A stretch of 64,000 nt of DNA from Salvelinus alpinus (Eukaryota > Chordata > Actinopteri > Salmoniformes > Salmonidae). The DNA is taken from NCBI RefSeq assembly GCF_045679555.1, contig NC_092092.1:18765469-18829468 (forward strand), in the 5' to 3' direction. Position 1 is the stretch's first letter. Each line of letters begins with the position of its first letter. This document shows positions 10,726 through 26,459 of this stretch, piece by piece. A program made the position numbers and the translations under genes. Below the pieces are notes generated by a model. That model was not told the origin of the DNA and did not search any database. It saw only the letters and a program-made list of their open reading frames with translations.

Positions 10726-11234
10726 ATGCAGCTTGCAACGTGGTTAGCCATTATGACTTGGACCACGAATTGTCCCGGACCTGTGGCTGTCTCAATCCCT
10801 GCTGTTTGTTGTTATTTTCAATCTTCCCTGCAACCTGCCCTGTCTCGACCTGACCAGAGACGTCCAGGACCTGAAGAATTGCAGTTCTACAAGATGACAG
10901 CAATCCATAAGTCATTGAGAGAGGACATCAGTTCTGTATGTAAATCCATGATAACAATGACGGAGAAATCAGATTATCTCGAGGGAAAATCAAGGCAGAA
11001 CAACATGGTTGTGGACGGAATTTCAGAATTTCTAGAGGCTAAGGACAAAGTGAGGGAAATGATATCAGAGAAACTGAAGATGGACCACAGGAAGGTTGAG
11101 GTGGAACATGCCGACAGGACTCGAAAACCCACCACCGGCCCATGTGACAAACCCAGGCCGATAGTGGTCAAGTTCCTGAGGTTCAATGACAAGGTAGTTG
11201 TTCTGGAAAGAGCCAAGAACTTGAGAGGAATGTA
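10726..11234 (+). pseudogene. LINE X ORF1-like protein fragment
   Basis: An open frame of about 170 LINE-derived residues carries KSLREDISSVCKSMITMTEK, then DYLEGKSRQNNMVVDGISEF, EKLKMDHRKVEVEHADRT and DKPRPIVVKFLRFNDKV, ending LERAKNLRGM. This order (coiled-coil-like helix, RNA-recognition-like region with RPIVVKF) is typical of LINE ORF1 proteins that bind the element's own RNA. It runs straight into element B at 11,235, so the final 35 or so residues of the frame come from the transposon terminus. The start is uncertain; the first 50 residues do not look like ORF1. Confidence 0.6.
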
Positions 11235-11430
11235 CAGTGCATTCGGGAAAGTATTCAGACCCTTTTATTTTTTACACATTTTGTTACATTACAGCCTATT
11301 CAAAAATGTTCCTCAACAATCTACACACAATACCCCACAATGACAAAGCAAAATATTTTCTTTTTTTTTGCAAATGTATATAAAATAAAAACGGAAATAT
11401 CATAAGTACATAAGTATTCAGACCCTTTAC

Positions 11431-12431
11431 TCAGTACTTTGTTGAAGCTCCTTTGGCAGCAATTACAGCCTTGAGTCTTCTTGGGTATGAGGCTACAAAC
11501 TTGGCACACCTGTATTTGGGGAGTTACTCATATTCTTCTCTGCAGATCCTCTCAAGCTCTGTCAGGTTGGAAGGGAAGTGTTGCTGCACAGCTATTTTCA
11601 GGTCTCTCCAAAAATGTTTGTTCAAGTTCAAGTCCTGGCTCTGGCTGGGCCCCTCAAGGACATTCAGAGTACCAAAACCAATCCTACGTTGTTTTGGTGG
11701 GTGCTTAGGGTCGTTGTCCTGTTAAAAGGCGAACCTTCGCCCCAGCCGGAGGATCTGAACTCTTTGGAGCAGGTTTTCATCAAGGATATCTCTGTATATT
11801 GCTCTGTTCATCTTTCCCTCAAACCTGACTAGTTTCCCAGTCTCTGCCTCTGTAAAACATCCCCACAGCGTGGTACTGCAACCACCATGCCTCACCGTAG
11901 GGATGGTGCTAGATTTCCTCCAGACATGACACTTGGCATTCAGGCTAAAAATATCAATATTGGTTTCATCAGACCAGGGTATCTTGTTTCTCATGGTCTG
12001 AGAGTCTTTAGGTGCCTTTTGGCAAACTCCAATCGGGCTGTCACGTGTCTTTTATTGAGGAGTGGCTTCTGTCTGGCCACTCTACCATAAAGGCCTGATT
12101 GATGGAGTGCTGCAGAGATGGTTGTCCTTTTGGAAGGTTATCCTATCTTCACAGAGGAACTCTAGAGCACCTTCAAAGTGACCATCAGGTTCTTGGTCAC
12201 CTCCCTTACAAAGGCCCTTCTCCCCCGATTGCTCCGTTTGGCCGGGTGGCCAGCTCTAGGAAGAGTCTTGGTGGTTCCAAACTTCTTCAATTTTAGAATA
12301 ATGGAGGCCAGTGTGTTCTTGGGGATGCTGTAATGCTGCAATGCTGCAGAAATGTTTTGGTAACCTTCCCCAGATCTGTGCCTAGACACAATTCTGTCTC
12401 GGAACTCTACAGACAAATCCTTTGACCTCAT
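11431..12431 (-). pseudogene. Tc1-like transposase of element B, broken
   Basis: The start is the ATG at 12,431 (MRSKDLSVEFRDRIVSRHRS), chosen because relatives such as element G begin the same way. The N-terminal paired helix-turn-helix region runs to about 12,162 (GYQNISAALQ, FGTTKTLPRAG). The catalytic part at 11,994-11,722 has IPWSDETNIDIFSL with the first aspartate, and TTLWGCFTEAETGKLVRFEG. The second aspartate lies in an NNDPKH-like phrase near 11,720; the expected glutamate phrase is altered (LNLNKHFW instead of LNPIEHHW), so the last catalytic residue appears lost. At least three frame changes are present. Confidence 0.75.
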
Positions 12432-12634
12432 GGCTTGGCTTTTGGCCTGACATGCACTGTCAACTGTGGGACCTTGTATAGACAGGTGTGTGCCTTTCCA
12501 AATCATGTCCAATCAATTGAATTTGCCACAGGTGGACTCCAATCAAAAAGTAGAAACATCTAAAAAATTTGCAATGGAAACAGGATATATCTGAAATCAA
12601 TTTTGAGTCACATAGCAAAGAATTGGAATACTTA

Positions 12635-14270
<1,636 letters not shown>

Positions 14271-14469
14271 CATGTAAATAAGGTATTTCTGTTTTTTATT
14301 TGTAATAGATTTGCAAAAATATCTATAAACCTTTTTTCGCTTTGCCGGTATGGGTTACTGTGTGTAGATTGAGGAGGAAAAAACTTTATTTAATCCATTT
14401 TAGATTAAGGCTGTAACGTAACAAAATGTGGATAAAGTAAAGGGTTCTGAATACTTTCCGAATGCACTG

Positions 14470-15680
14470 TATGTGACTAATCTCCACAAAATGAAATAGA
14501 AACTGCATAATGAAGTCAAGATCAATGATATAAAGAATTATGTGAAACAAAAATTGACTACTTCAATTTATGGGCAGAAAGACAAATTCAACTCCATCTG
14601 TCATCAAATCAGATGGGTTATTCATCACAAAACCATTTGATGTTGCCAATTATTTTAACAATTACTTCATTGGCAATGACGGCAAACTTAGGCAGAAAAT
14701 GCCAACAATCACCAGTGACCATCGTACACATGCATTAAAAAAAAAAATGTTTTTGTTAAGTTAGTGTGGGAGAGGTGGAAAAATGATAGTTATTTATGAA
14801 AAATGGCAAACATGGCATTAACAACTTAGATGGAAAGCTACTGAGAATGATAACTGACTATAGCCACTCATATCTGTAATATCTTTAATCTGAGCCTAAA
14901 TGTCTTTGTCCTCAGTCCTGGAGGGAAACCAAAGTCATTCCGACACCCAAGAGTGGTAAAGCGACCTTTACTGGTTCTAACAGCAGACCTATCAGCTTGC
15001 TGCCAGCTCTTAGCAAACTGTTGTAAAAAAATATGTTTGACCAAATACAATGCTATTTTTCTGTAAACAAGTTTACATGCTTAAAGAGAAGGGCACTCCA
15101 CATGCACTGCACTGACACAAAGGCCTGATGACTGGTTGAAAGACATTGATAATAAGAAGATTGTGGGAGCTGGACTGTTAGATAACATTGAAGCCTTTGA
15201 TATTATTGACCATAACCTGTTGTTGAGAAAATGTATGTGTTATGGCTTTTCATCCTCTGACATATCGTGGATTCAGAGCTATACGTCTGTCTGTAATGAA
15301 GAGATGCTCTGCTTTTTTGACACCACACTGCACAAAGAAAGTCTTGCAGGCTCTAGTTGTATTTTATCTTGATTATTGTCCAGTCATATGGTCAAGAGCT
15401 GCAAGAAAGACCTAGTTAAGCTGCGGCTGGCCCAGAACAGAGCAACACGTCTTGATCTTCATTGTAATCAGAGGGATAATATTAGTACTATCTATTAATA
15501 CTATCCCATAAGAAACATAAATGTGTTGGAAATTCCAAACTGTTTGCATAGTCAACTTACACACAGCACTGCAGGACACAGTCCCCAGGTCCAGAACATA
15601 TTCAAGGAAACATTCTGTAGAAGTCCCTTCCATCTTATATAGTGCAAGTGAACAGCAAACCTGGTTTCAAAAAACAAATA
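14470..15680 (+). pseudogene. LINE X ORF2 remnants
   Basis: Pieces in changing frames match the region before and within a LINE reverse transcriptase: FITKPFDVANYFNNYFIG at 14,616-14,670, SWRETKVIPTPKSGK with RPISLLPALSKLL at 14,915-15,025, and NIEAFDIIDHNLLLRKCMCYGFSS at 15,187-15,260. The usual DDIKAFDTIDH catalytic aspartates are altered (NIEAFDII). A C-terminal piece follows (LVKLRLAQNRATRLDL-like near 15,413-15,460). The YADD catalytic loop is absent. Inactive. Confidence 0.65.
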
Positions 15681-15769
15681 AAGCAACCCCTCATGGCACA
15701 ACGCCTCTCCCCCATGTGACCTACTTGTTGTGTGTACTGTATGTACTGACATGTATGTGTAACTGATAG

Positions 15770-15885
<116 letters not shown>

Positions 15886-16449
15886 CATGTTAATTGTAAA
15901 GTATTTAGTATGTTTTGCTATGTTGGACCCCAGTCAAACTAGCTGTCACCATTGGCGTCAGCTAATAGGAATCCTAATAAATCTAATCCAATAGGCGTCC
16001 TTCTTTGCGAGGCATTGGAAAACCTCCCTGTTCTTTATGGTTGAGTCTGTGTTTGAAATTAACTGCTTGACTGAAGGACCTTACAGACAATTGTATGTGT
16101 TGGGTAAAGAGATGAGGTAGTCATTCAAAAATCCTGTTAAACACTATTATTGCATACAGAGTGAGTCCGTGCTACTTACTATGTGACTTTTTAAGCACAT
16201 TTTTACTCCTGAACTTATTTAGGCTTGTCATAGCAAAGGGGTTCAATACTTATTGACTCAAGATATTTCAGTTTTAAAAGTTTAATTAATTTGTAAACAA
16301 GTTGAAAAATATCATTCCACTTTGACATTACAGGGTATTGTGTGTAGGGCAGTGTAAAAAAATATAAATGTAATACATTTTAAATACAGTCTGTAACACA
16401 ACAAAATGTGGAAGAAGTCAAGGGGAGTGAATACTTTCCGAAGGCACTG

Positions 16450-16970
16450 TGCGTTCTTGAAACTGCATTCATTAATTATACAAGATTCTTCGAATTTTTA
16501 CATTCTATTTTCTCACCCCACACTATTTGTGAATTAGTCCAATTTTTGGGCAGAATCCGAAGGTCTGAACGTATCTCTCATGTATCAATGCATAATTTAA
16601 ACAGCTTGCAGATCACACATTATAAATTGAGGAGGGGAGCAGGAGTAATACACTGAAGACATTAAAACTATATCCCAACAGATCATCCATACAGATTGAG
16701 TATTGTACAGTCATAGAAGTGGTCATTGGAATTAAATGCCCTGAGATTTAGAGTTTGGTGTCCCAACTTTATGGGGGTCCCAACTCAAACATACTCGTGT
16801 GTTGTTGTGGTTACTTTGCCTGAAGCAGTGAGGTTGAGATCAATCAAAAAGGTGTTTTAATAATAGATAGTCAGACATCAAGTCCTATGTTTAAAAGGAT
16901 TTTACCTAGATGTTTTTCTCAGGGAAAGAGACTGGGGCCCTTGATGTGAAAATAAATATAACTTTTACTG
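16450..16970. other. No recognisable feature
   Basis: Sequence after element A has no convincing frame or repeat structure that I can name. Short Tc1-unrelated text near 16,490-16,640 could be LINE-derived but gives no clear motif. Confidence 0.4.
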
Positions 16971-17232
16971 AAGTCTTTCTGTCTGTAATAAAGCACTTTT
17001 GTGGGGAAAAACTAATGCTGATTGGCTGGGCCTGGCTCCCCAGTGGGTGGGCCTAGCTGCCAAGTGGGTGGGCCTATGCCCTCCAAGGCCCATGCATGGC
17101 TGCCCCCCTGCCCAGTCGTGAAATCCATAGATTAGGGCCTAATTAATTAATTAAAATGTACTTATTTCCTTATATGAACTGTAACTCAGTAAAAACTTTG
17201 AAATTGTTGCGTTTATAGTTTTGCTCATTATA
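16971..17232 (-). mobile_element. Truncated Tc1/mariner-like MITE
   Basis: In the minus direction this matches the MITE at 58,321-58,590: shared blocks are gggtgggcctatgccctcc in complementary sense, gattagggcctaattaatt, actgtaactcagtaaaa and gcgtttatagttttgctca. The far terminus is missing. Non-coding. Confidence 0.65.
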
Positions 17233-17235
17233 TAT

Positions 17236-18490
<1,255 letters not shown>

Positions 18491-18626
18491 AGAAGGGCTG
18501 CTTTGTTTGACAAGACAAATTGGGACAACACAGCAAGACAGCCAAAGTGACATTTGCTGTAAATGCTTCTCAAGAGCCCAGCTCTCCCCTCTCCTCTATC
18601 CTTTCCCTGATCTCCTCTCTTTCATA

Positions 18627-18820
18627 CCCCTCCCTCCCTCCCTCCCTCCCTCCCTCCCTCCCTCCCTCCCTCCCTCCCTCCCTCCCTCCCTCCCTCCCTC
18701 CCTCCCTCCCTCCCTCCCTCTCGCTCTCTCTCTCTATTTCTCTTACTCATTCCCCCCTCTCGCTCGCTCTCTCTCTTTCTCTCTCTCTCTCTTACTCACT
18801 CTCTCTCCTCCTAGTCATCT
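18627..18820. repeat. (CCCT)n microsatellite and CT-rich tract
   Basis: About 23 CCCT/CTCC units to 18,720, then irregular CT dinucleotide sequence to about 18,820. The Pro/Ser/Leu frames across it are low-complexity artefacts. Confidence 0.95.
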
Positions 18821-18904
18821 TTCTTTCAATCACCCTCATAACCCCTATGGCTGCTACTGAGGGGATAAGAACAGCAAGGTTTTTGTGAAACAGGCGAAGG
18901 CCTC

Positions 18905-19640
18905 CTGTGTCTCGTTTTTTCTCATCTCCTGTGTCTCGACCCTTCTCAACTCCTGCGTCTCGACCCTTCTCAACTCCTGTGTCTAATTTTTTCTCAACTC
19001 CTGTGTCTCATTTTTTCTCAACTCCTGTGTCTCGACCCATCTCAACTCCTGTGTGTCGACCCTTCTCAACTCCTGTGTCTCGACTCTTCTCAACTCCTTT
19101 GCCTCGACTCTTCTCAACTACTGTGTCTCGACTCTTCTCAACTCCTTTGCCTCGACTCTTCTCAACTCCTTTGCCTCGACTCTTCTCAACTACTGTGCCT
19201 CGACTCTTCTCAACTCCTGTGCCTCGACTCTTCTCAACTCCTGTGTCTCGACTCTTCTCAACTCCTGTGTCTCGATTCTTCTCAACTCCTGTGCCTCGAC
19301 TCTTCTCAACTCCTTTGCCTCGACTCTTCTCAACTCCTTTGCCTCGACTCTTCTCAACTCCTGTGTCTCGACTCTTCACAACTCCTGTGTCTCGATTCTT
19401 CTCAACTCCTGTGCCTCGACTCTTCTCAACTCCTTTGCCTCGACTCTTCTCAACTCCTTTGCCTCGACTCTTCTCAACTCCTTTGCCTCGACTCTTCTCA
19501 ACTCCTTTGCCTCGACTCTTCTCAACTCCTTTGCCTCGACTCTTCTCAAATCCTGTGTCTCGACTCTTCTCAACTCCTGTGTCTCGACTCTTCTCAACTC
19601 CTGTGTCTCGATTCTTCTCAACTACTGTGTCTCTACTCCT
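18905..19640. repeat. 24-bp minisatellite, about 30 units
   Basis: The unit is approximately actcttctcaactcctgtg plus tctcg (24 bp), with variants gcctcg/tctcg and cttt/ctgt. Because 24 is a multiple of three and units lack stops, a frame of 307 residues stays open on the plus strand (18,907-19,830, octad RLFSTPVS), and others stay open in another plus frame and on the minus strand (octad GVEKSRDT). No signal peptide, splice context or codon bias supports a protein. Confidence 0.9.
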
Positions 19641-19927
19641 CCTACACAACAAAGAGAAAGAAAGACAGAACTCTAACCCCCCTTCTCTTCCCTTCCTCTC
19701 TCCACTCCTCCTTCACTCCATCCCTCTCTCCCACATAACCACTTTCTGTCTCTTGTCGAGGAGCCTAATTACACGCTGGACAGGGGAATCGATTCAGGAG
19801 GAAGTGAAGGTCCACAGCAGGTGGCTATAGACCCCTTTAACTCCCTTCTCACCCCTTACCTCCCACCCACCTCTCACCCCCATCTCTGTACTTACACTCG
19901 CCCTCTAGGGAGACAAGATGGCAAACC

Positions 19928-20046
19928 TTGGTTGTATCCCAAATGGCACGCTATTCCCTATATATCACACTACTTTTCACCAGGGCTCCCTACAGGGCTT
20001 TGGTCAAAAGTAGTGCACTATGTAGGGAAATTTGAGACACAGCCAA
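19928..20046. repeat. Short palindromic interspersed repeat (copy 1)
   Basis: Contains tcccaaatggcac, ccctatatatcacactact, then ggtcaaaagtagtgcacta and tagggaaatttgagacac. The two halves are imperfect inverted repeats. Seven other copies occur in this window (21,221; 21,430; 28,851; 30,171; 41,692; 48,186; 58,235). Confidence 0.7.
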
Positions 20047-20203
20047 GATGGCAGACCTTAAGAAGACCCCTGCCAGCCTCTTCTCCTCGTTCTCTCAGCC
20101 CCCACCTCCCCCATTAGTCCCCTCCATGTACAGCAGAAGTGCATTAGCATACGGTATACTCCAGGGCCGCTGAGAGGACAATTATGGTCACTCTATGTCC
20201 TCT

Positions 20204-21220
<1,017 letters not shown>

Positions 21221-21322
21221 GTCTCTGTCCCAAACAGCACATTATTCCCTATGTAGTGCACTACTTTTCACCAGGGTCCATAGATAGTGTATTACATAGG
21301 GAATAGGGTGACATTTTGAGAC
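21221..21322. repeat. Short palindromic interspersed repeat (copy 2)
   Basis: ctgtcccaaacagcac, tccctatgtagtgcactact, ccagggtccatag, then tacatagggaatagggtgac. Same family as 19,928. Confidence 0.7.
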
Positions 21323-21429
21323 ACATATTTCTACTTTTCGTATTTGCCATAATTTTTTTCAACAGAACATTTTTAATTAACTTAGAATGTGACCTTCATC
21401 ATTAAAGAAAATAACTCATTTAACTCTTG

Positions 21430-21512
21430 ATGTGTCCCAAATGCCTTTTGTCTTTTGGCTCTATTCAAAAGTAGTGCACTATTAGGGAATAGGTTGCCAT
21501 TTGGGGCTCATC
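21430..21512. repeat. Short palindromic interspersed repeat (copy 3, partial)
   Basis: Begins tgtcccaaatgcc and ends caaaagtagtgcactattag, gaataggttgccatttgggg. The left half is shortened. Confidence 0.6.
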
Positions 21513-21689
21513 CCCTATCCTCCTGCAGTTTGAACATACATAGCCGTGGTAGTGAAATGAACAGTACAAAGCAAGCAAACATGGTGCATGTCTGTGTAAT
21601 GTGTTGATCTTTTTAAGGCAGATGCTGAATGCTGCAATGAGAATGAATGATTCAGACTGGCTAATGAGGAATGGGGATGACTGAGGGAG

Positions 21690-21935
21690 GCATGAGGGCA
21701 GAGAGCGATAAGTGGAGAGAGAGATGAGGGGAGAGAGATGAGGAAGAGAGAGATGGGGGAGAGAGATGGGGAATGGATGAGATTAGGGGAGAGAGATGGG
21801 GGGGATGGGGTATAGAGATTGGGAATGGGAGAGATGAGAGGAGAGATGGGGAATGGATGAGATTAGGGGAGAGAGATGGGACAGAGATATATGAGGGTAG
21901 AGAGATGGGGAATGGAAGAGATGAGGGAAGGCTAC
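21690..21935. repeat. Purine-rich imperfect tandem repeat
   Basis: Irregular repetition of gagagagatgggg and gggaatggatgagattaggg. Strand asymmetry is almost complete (G+A). Non-coding. Confidence 0.85.
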
Positions 21936-22077
21936 ACTCTTAGAAAAAAGGTGCTGTCTAGACCCAATAACGGTCTTCAGCTGTCCCCCTTCAGCTGTCC
22001 CCTTCAAGAACTCCTTGAAGAACCCCTTTTGGTTCCATGTAGAACCCTTTTTGGTTCTAGGTAGATCACTTTTGGAG
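21936..22077. mobile_element. Half copy of a palindromic MITE
   Basis: Begins cactcttagaaaaaaggt and includes ttcagctgtcccc (twice), gaaccccttttggttccatg and tagaaccctttttggttcta. These are the left arm and centre of the element whose full copy is at 31,869-32,121. The right arm is missing. Confidence 0.65.
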
Positions 22078-22429
22078 CACAATAAGATGACTGGTGGTCT
22101 CGGTATTGTGTAGGAACACCTGATCACCGTGACGATAGGATGTGATGTGTCTTCTGCAACCTAATGAGTCTGTTGTTTGATGGTTTATCTCTGACTCAAC
22201 TAGCGCTGAGCACAGCTTCCTGGGGAATCTGTCAGTCTGTGTGTGTATGTGTGTGTGTATGTGTGTATTTGCCTGACAATGTGAATCCCAGTGTGCTGAC
22301 TGATAAAGGTCATTGATACTGAGAGAGGAGCCTGTTGAAGTTTGCCTGCCTATAATTAGTTAGCACCCCATGCTCTCAGCTCACCCCACAGTGCCAAAAA
22401 CAAAGATGGAGTCACTTGCTCACTCCACT

Positions 22430-22672
22430 GCCAAGTAGAGAGGGAGGTAAGATTGAGTAGGAGGTGGAGAAGGAGGATGAGAGTCAGTCCCTCGCCACAG
22501 CAAGCAGAGAGGGAGGGGAGTGAAGAGGAGAAAGAAGAGGAGGAAGATGATGCATAATATTAACGATGATTCACAGTGATGAGCGTCTTGAAACACTGCC
22601 AGCCAGAAAGCCAGCGAACAAAGAAGACAGATGAGAAGCAAATGATGATGTTAGCGAGAAAGAGAGAGAGAG

Positions 22673-22713
<41 letters not shown>

Positions 22714-22860
22714 AGGAAAAAGAGGGAGAGGGAGAAAGCGAGAGAGGTAAAGAGAGAGGGGGGTAGGGGGAGAGGTAGAGGAAGAAGGAGAGAGAGAGAG
22801 AGAAAGTGTGAGAGAGAGAGACAGAGAGAGACGGATCATGTGGAGAAGAGCAGACAGACA
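22430..22860. repeat. Purine-rich tract with (GA)n core
   Basis: G+A-rich sequence including a GA dinucleotide run near 22,665-22,710. The Arg-Glu repeat frames are low-complexity artefacts. 22,078-22,430 upstream holds no feature that I can name. Confidence 0.85.
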
Positions 22861-23079
22861 GAGGTTGTTGGAGACTAGATTATTCATAATGACCATCATC
22901 ACTGCCTCTACTGTGTGTTTCAGTAAAAACAAGAGCAGAATAATTCCCAGTGACACAGTAGGGACACAGTAATGTCATCTAGGAGTGTTATTATCAGCGT
23001 TATCCACATCACTATGCAGTCAAGCTGCGGCCCCATGTGAGGAGTGGGTTTGATATGTGGCATAGTGCAACTTTGGCCT

Positions 23080-23294
<215 letters not shown>

Positions 23295-23731
23295 CCTTGG
23301 TGCACATTCCAATGGTAGTACATAGGGAGTGGATAGCCTTGAGTATGTTTGTCAAATACAGTTTCACTTCCATCTTCATTGTCATTTGTTCAGAGTTGAC
23401 AGGACTTGGACTTGATGTCTGTGTCAGAGTTATAAGCGATCAGGAGAAAGTGTTTGAGAAACGTTATATTCATGAGGACATGTTAGAGACACAGTGATTG
23501 GGAAACGTTATATGCAATCAGGAGAAAGTGTTAGAAACACAGTGATTGAGAAATGTTATAATAAATAAAGTCTTCAACATGAGACTGGTTGGACTAGTCA
23601 AGACAGAAACAAGGACATTTGTTAATTGTCTTCAAGATATATTTTGCTTCTGAGATACATTACATTATAATGGTCTAATTGTATTTAAATTAACAACAAA
23701 ATAACACTTCAGTGTTCATAAGCGCAACATA

Positions 23732-24268
23732 CACTGGGTGTACAAGACATTAGGAACTCCTGCTTGTTCCATGACAGACTGACCAGGTGAATCCAGGTGA
23801 AAGCGATGATCCCTTATTGATGTCACTTGTTAAATCCACTTCAATCAGTGTAGATGAAGTGGAAAAAACGGTTTAAATAATGATTATTAAGCCCTGAGAC
23901 AATTGAAACATGGATTGTGTATGTGTGCCATTCTGAGGGCGAATGGGCAAGACAAAAGATGTATGTACCTTTGAACGGGGTATGGTATTAGGTGCCAGGC
24001 GCACCTGTTTGAGTGTTTCAAGAACTGCAATGCTGCTGGGTTTTTCACACTCGACAGTTTGTATCAAGAATGGTCCACCACCCAGAGGACATCCAGCCAA
24101 CTTGACACAACTGTGGGAAGCATTGGAGTCAACATGGGCCAGCATTCCTGTGGAACGCTTTCGACACCTTATAGACTCCTTGTCCTGAAAAATTGAGGCT
24201 GTTCTGAGGGTGAAAGGGGGAGCCACTCAATATTAGGATGGTATTCCTAATGTGTTGTACACTCAGTG
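23732..24268 (+). mobile_element. Tc1-like MITE with helix-turn-helix remnant
   Basis: Termini cactgggtgtacaagaca (23,732) and tgttgtacactcagtg (24,268) are inverted repeats. TA precedes the left end; the right flank is CA. A short frame from 23,943 ([20 protein letters not shown], then [16 protein letters not shown]) is the helix-turn-helix of a Tc1-like transposase; nothing of the catalytic domain is present. At 537 bp it is a deletion derivative that would depend on transposase from elsewhere. Another copy is at 59,512-60,626. Confidence 0.8.
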
Positions 24269-24656
24269 CATAAGCTTCACTAATCCTTTAGCAGTGGTTC
24301 CCACACTTTTTTAGTCCCTTACCCCTTCAAACATTCAACCTCCAGCTGCGTACCCCCTCTAGCACCAGGGTCAGCACACTCTCAAATGTTGTTTTTTGAC
24401 ATCATTGTAAGCCTGCCACACACACACTATACGATACGTTTATTAAACGTATTCAACACAACCCGACTCGAGGGAAGCGACAAAGATAGGACCAGGGCGC
24501 AAATAATAATATAATAATAATCAATAATGTTGCTCTTTATTTTACCATCTTACATATAAAACCATATTTGTTCATTGAAAATTGTGAATAACTAATTAAC
24601 CACAGGTTAATGAGAAGGGTGTGCTTGAAAGGATGCACTTAACTCTGCAATGTTGG

Positions 24657-25057
24657 TGTCACGACTCCCGCCGAAGTAGGCTCCCCTGCCTGTTCGGGCG
24701 GTGCTCGGCGGTCGTCGTCACCGGCCTACTAGCCGCCACTGATCCCTTTTCCTTTTTCTGTTTGTTTTGTCTTATTAGTTGCACCTATGTCTAATTGTGT
24801 TTTCCTGATGGGCTTCCTTATTTAAGCCTAGTAAACCCGCCCTTGTTTTGTGCGGGATTAATTTTGTGTTACGTGTTGTGTCGTTGGGTTGGTTAGTGCT
24901 CCGGACCGTGTACACTTTGTTTTGGGTTGGTCAGTATTTTCGCGCCCTGTGTTTTGGGCATTGTATTTTGGTGCCAGATTAAAGTGCACTTTTCCCTTTG
25001 GAACTCTCTGCTCTCTGTGCCTGATTCTTACCTCACACACCCAGTCAATTCGTGACA
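24657..25057 (+). promoter_or_regulatory. 5' LTR of the Gypsy element
   Basis: 401 bp from TGTCACG to CGTGACA, with short inverted ends. It would hold the promoter of the element: a tatttaagcc motif near 24,820 is TATA-like. The 3' counterpart is reduced to the last 18 bp at 28,440-28,457. The primer-binding site after 25,057 is not evident to me. Confidence 0.8.
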
Positions 25058-25075
25058 GAATCCCACACCTGAATC

Positions 25076-26459
25076 ATGGAATCAGCAGGAGCAGCCGCAC
25101 CTCCTCTCCCATCGATGGAGGAGAGGGTCCTCCATCACACCACCATTCTCCACCGAATAGGATCGGCAATGGATCTGATGATGGAGAGGATGGACCGATG
25201 GGAGAGGAGTGGCCTTCCCACCTCATCTCCAGCGCCCCCTCCACCAGCACCACCTACCCCTGCTTCAGCATCCGGCTCCGGTGCCCTGCGTCTGGCGCTC
25301 CCCAGGGAGTATGATGGGACGGCGGCTGGGTGTCAGGGGTTCCTCCTCCAACTGGAATTATACCTGGCGACCGTCCGTCCTACTCCCTTCAGGGGAGGAG
25401 AGGGTGAGCGTCCTCGTCTCCTGTCTGACGGGACGAGCCCTGGAGTGGGCTAACGCAGTATGGAATGACCCAGACTCAGCGAGGGATCACTACCCCGAGT
25501 TCATCCGCCGATTCCGAGCTGTGTTCGATCACCCACCAGAGGGTCGGGTGGCGGGTGAATGGCTGTTCCACCTGCGACAAGAGACAAGGAGCTTGCAGGA
25601 CTTTGCCCTGGAGTTCCGGACCTTGGCCGCAGGAGCGGGGTGGAACGACAGGGCTTTGATGGACCACTACCGATGTAGCCTCAGGGAGGACGTCCGCAGG
25701 GAGCTAGCGCGTCGGGACACCACCTTCACCTTGGATGAACTCATAGACATGTCCATTCGTCTAGACAACCTGCTGGCTGCCCGTGGGCGTCCGGAACAGG
25801 CCCTGTTGTTTCCACCCTCAGGCCCTCCTGCTCCCATCCCCATAGAGTTAGGAGGGGCTGCATCGAGGGGGACCAGAGGAGGAGTTTCCTCCTGCACCAG
25901 TTGTGGTCGGCGAGGACACACGGCCGACCGGTGCTGGAGGAGCTCCTCTGGGAGTCGGGAGGGCAGGCGGAGCACTACTCAGCACCAGACTCACCCAGAG
26001 CTTCCTGTCGGTCATATGTTTGTGTTAACCCAGGAAAATAGGTTTTCTCCCTCTCTACAGCATAAGGCGCTAGTCAATTCAGGCGCAGCTGGGAAATTCA
26101 TGGATCGTGGGCTCGCATTAATGCTAGGGATTCCCCTGATGTCGTTAGACCTACCTTTCCCCGTAAACTCCTTAGATAGTCGACCATTAGGGTCAGGGCT
26201 GGTCAGGGAGGCCACGGTGCCACTGGACATGGTATCGCAGGGTGGTCATAAGGAGCAGATTAGTCTGTTCCTTATCGATTCACCTGCGTTTCCAGTGGTG
26301 TTGGGAATTCCCTGGCTAGCTCATCACAACCCGGTGATTTCATGGCGACAGGGGGCTCTTAGAGGGTGGTCAGAGGAGTGTTCAGGCAGGTGTATAGGAG
26401 TTTCCGTTGGTGCAACTACGGTGGAGAGTCCAGGTTTCCACCGTGCGCATTCCCTCTGA
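25076..26459 (+). pseudogene. Gypsy gag and protease, frameshifted, protease aspartate lost
   Basis: Gag starts at the ATG at 25,076 (MESAGAAAPPLPSMEERVLH), a proline-rich N-terminus. A one-base shift near 25,385 moves the frame into a longer one that runs to 26,459. That frame has the capsid-like region (GRALEWANAVWNDP, DHYPEFIRRFRAVFDHPPEG, FALEFRTLAAGAGWND), a CCHC zinc knuckle CTSCGRRGHTADRC at about 25,892-25,933, and the retropepsin region ALVNSGAAGKFMD with VVLGIPWLAHHNP. The protease motif is normally DSGA; here codon 26,076-26,078 is AAT (Asn), which would abolish cleavage. The frame ends in a shift near 26,430 that separates it from pol. Confidence 0.85.

Noticed and set aside
18907..19830. 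307-residue open frame as a possible repetitive host protein
   Set aside because: It is the translation of a 24-bp minisatellite; other frames on both strands are equally open, and there is no supporting gene context.
22576..22956. Arg-Glu-rich frame resembling a splicing-factor RE domain
   Set aside because: It coincides with a GA-rich tract and has no domain outside it.
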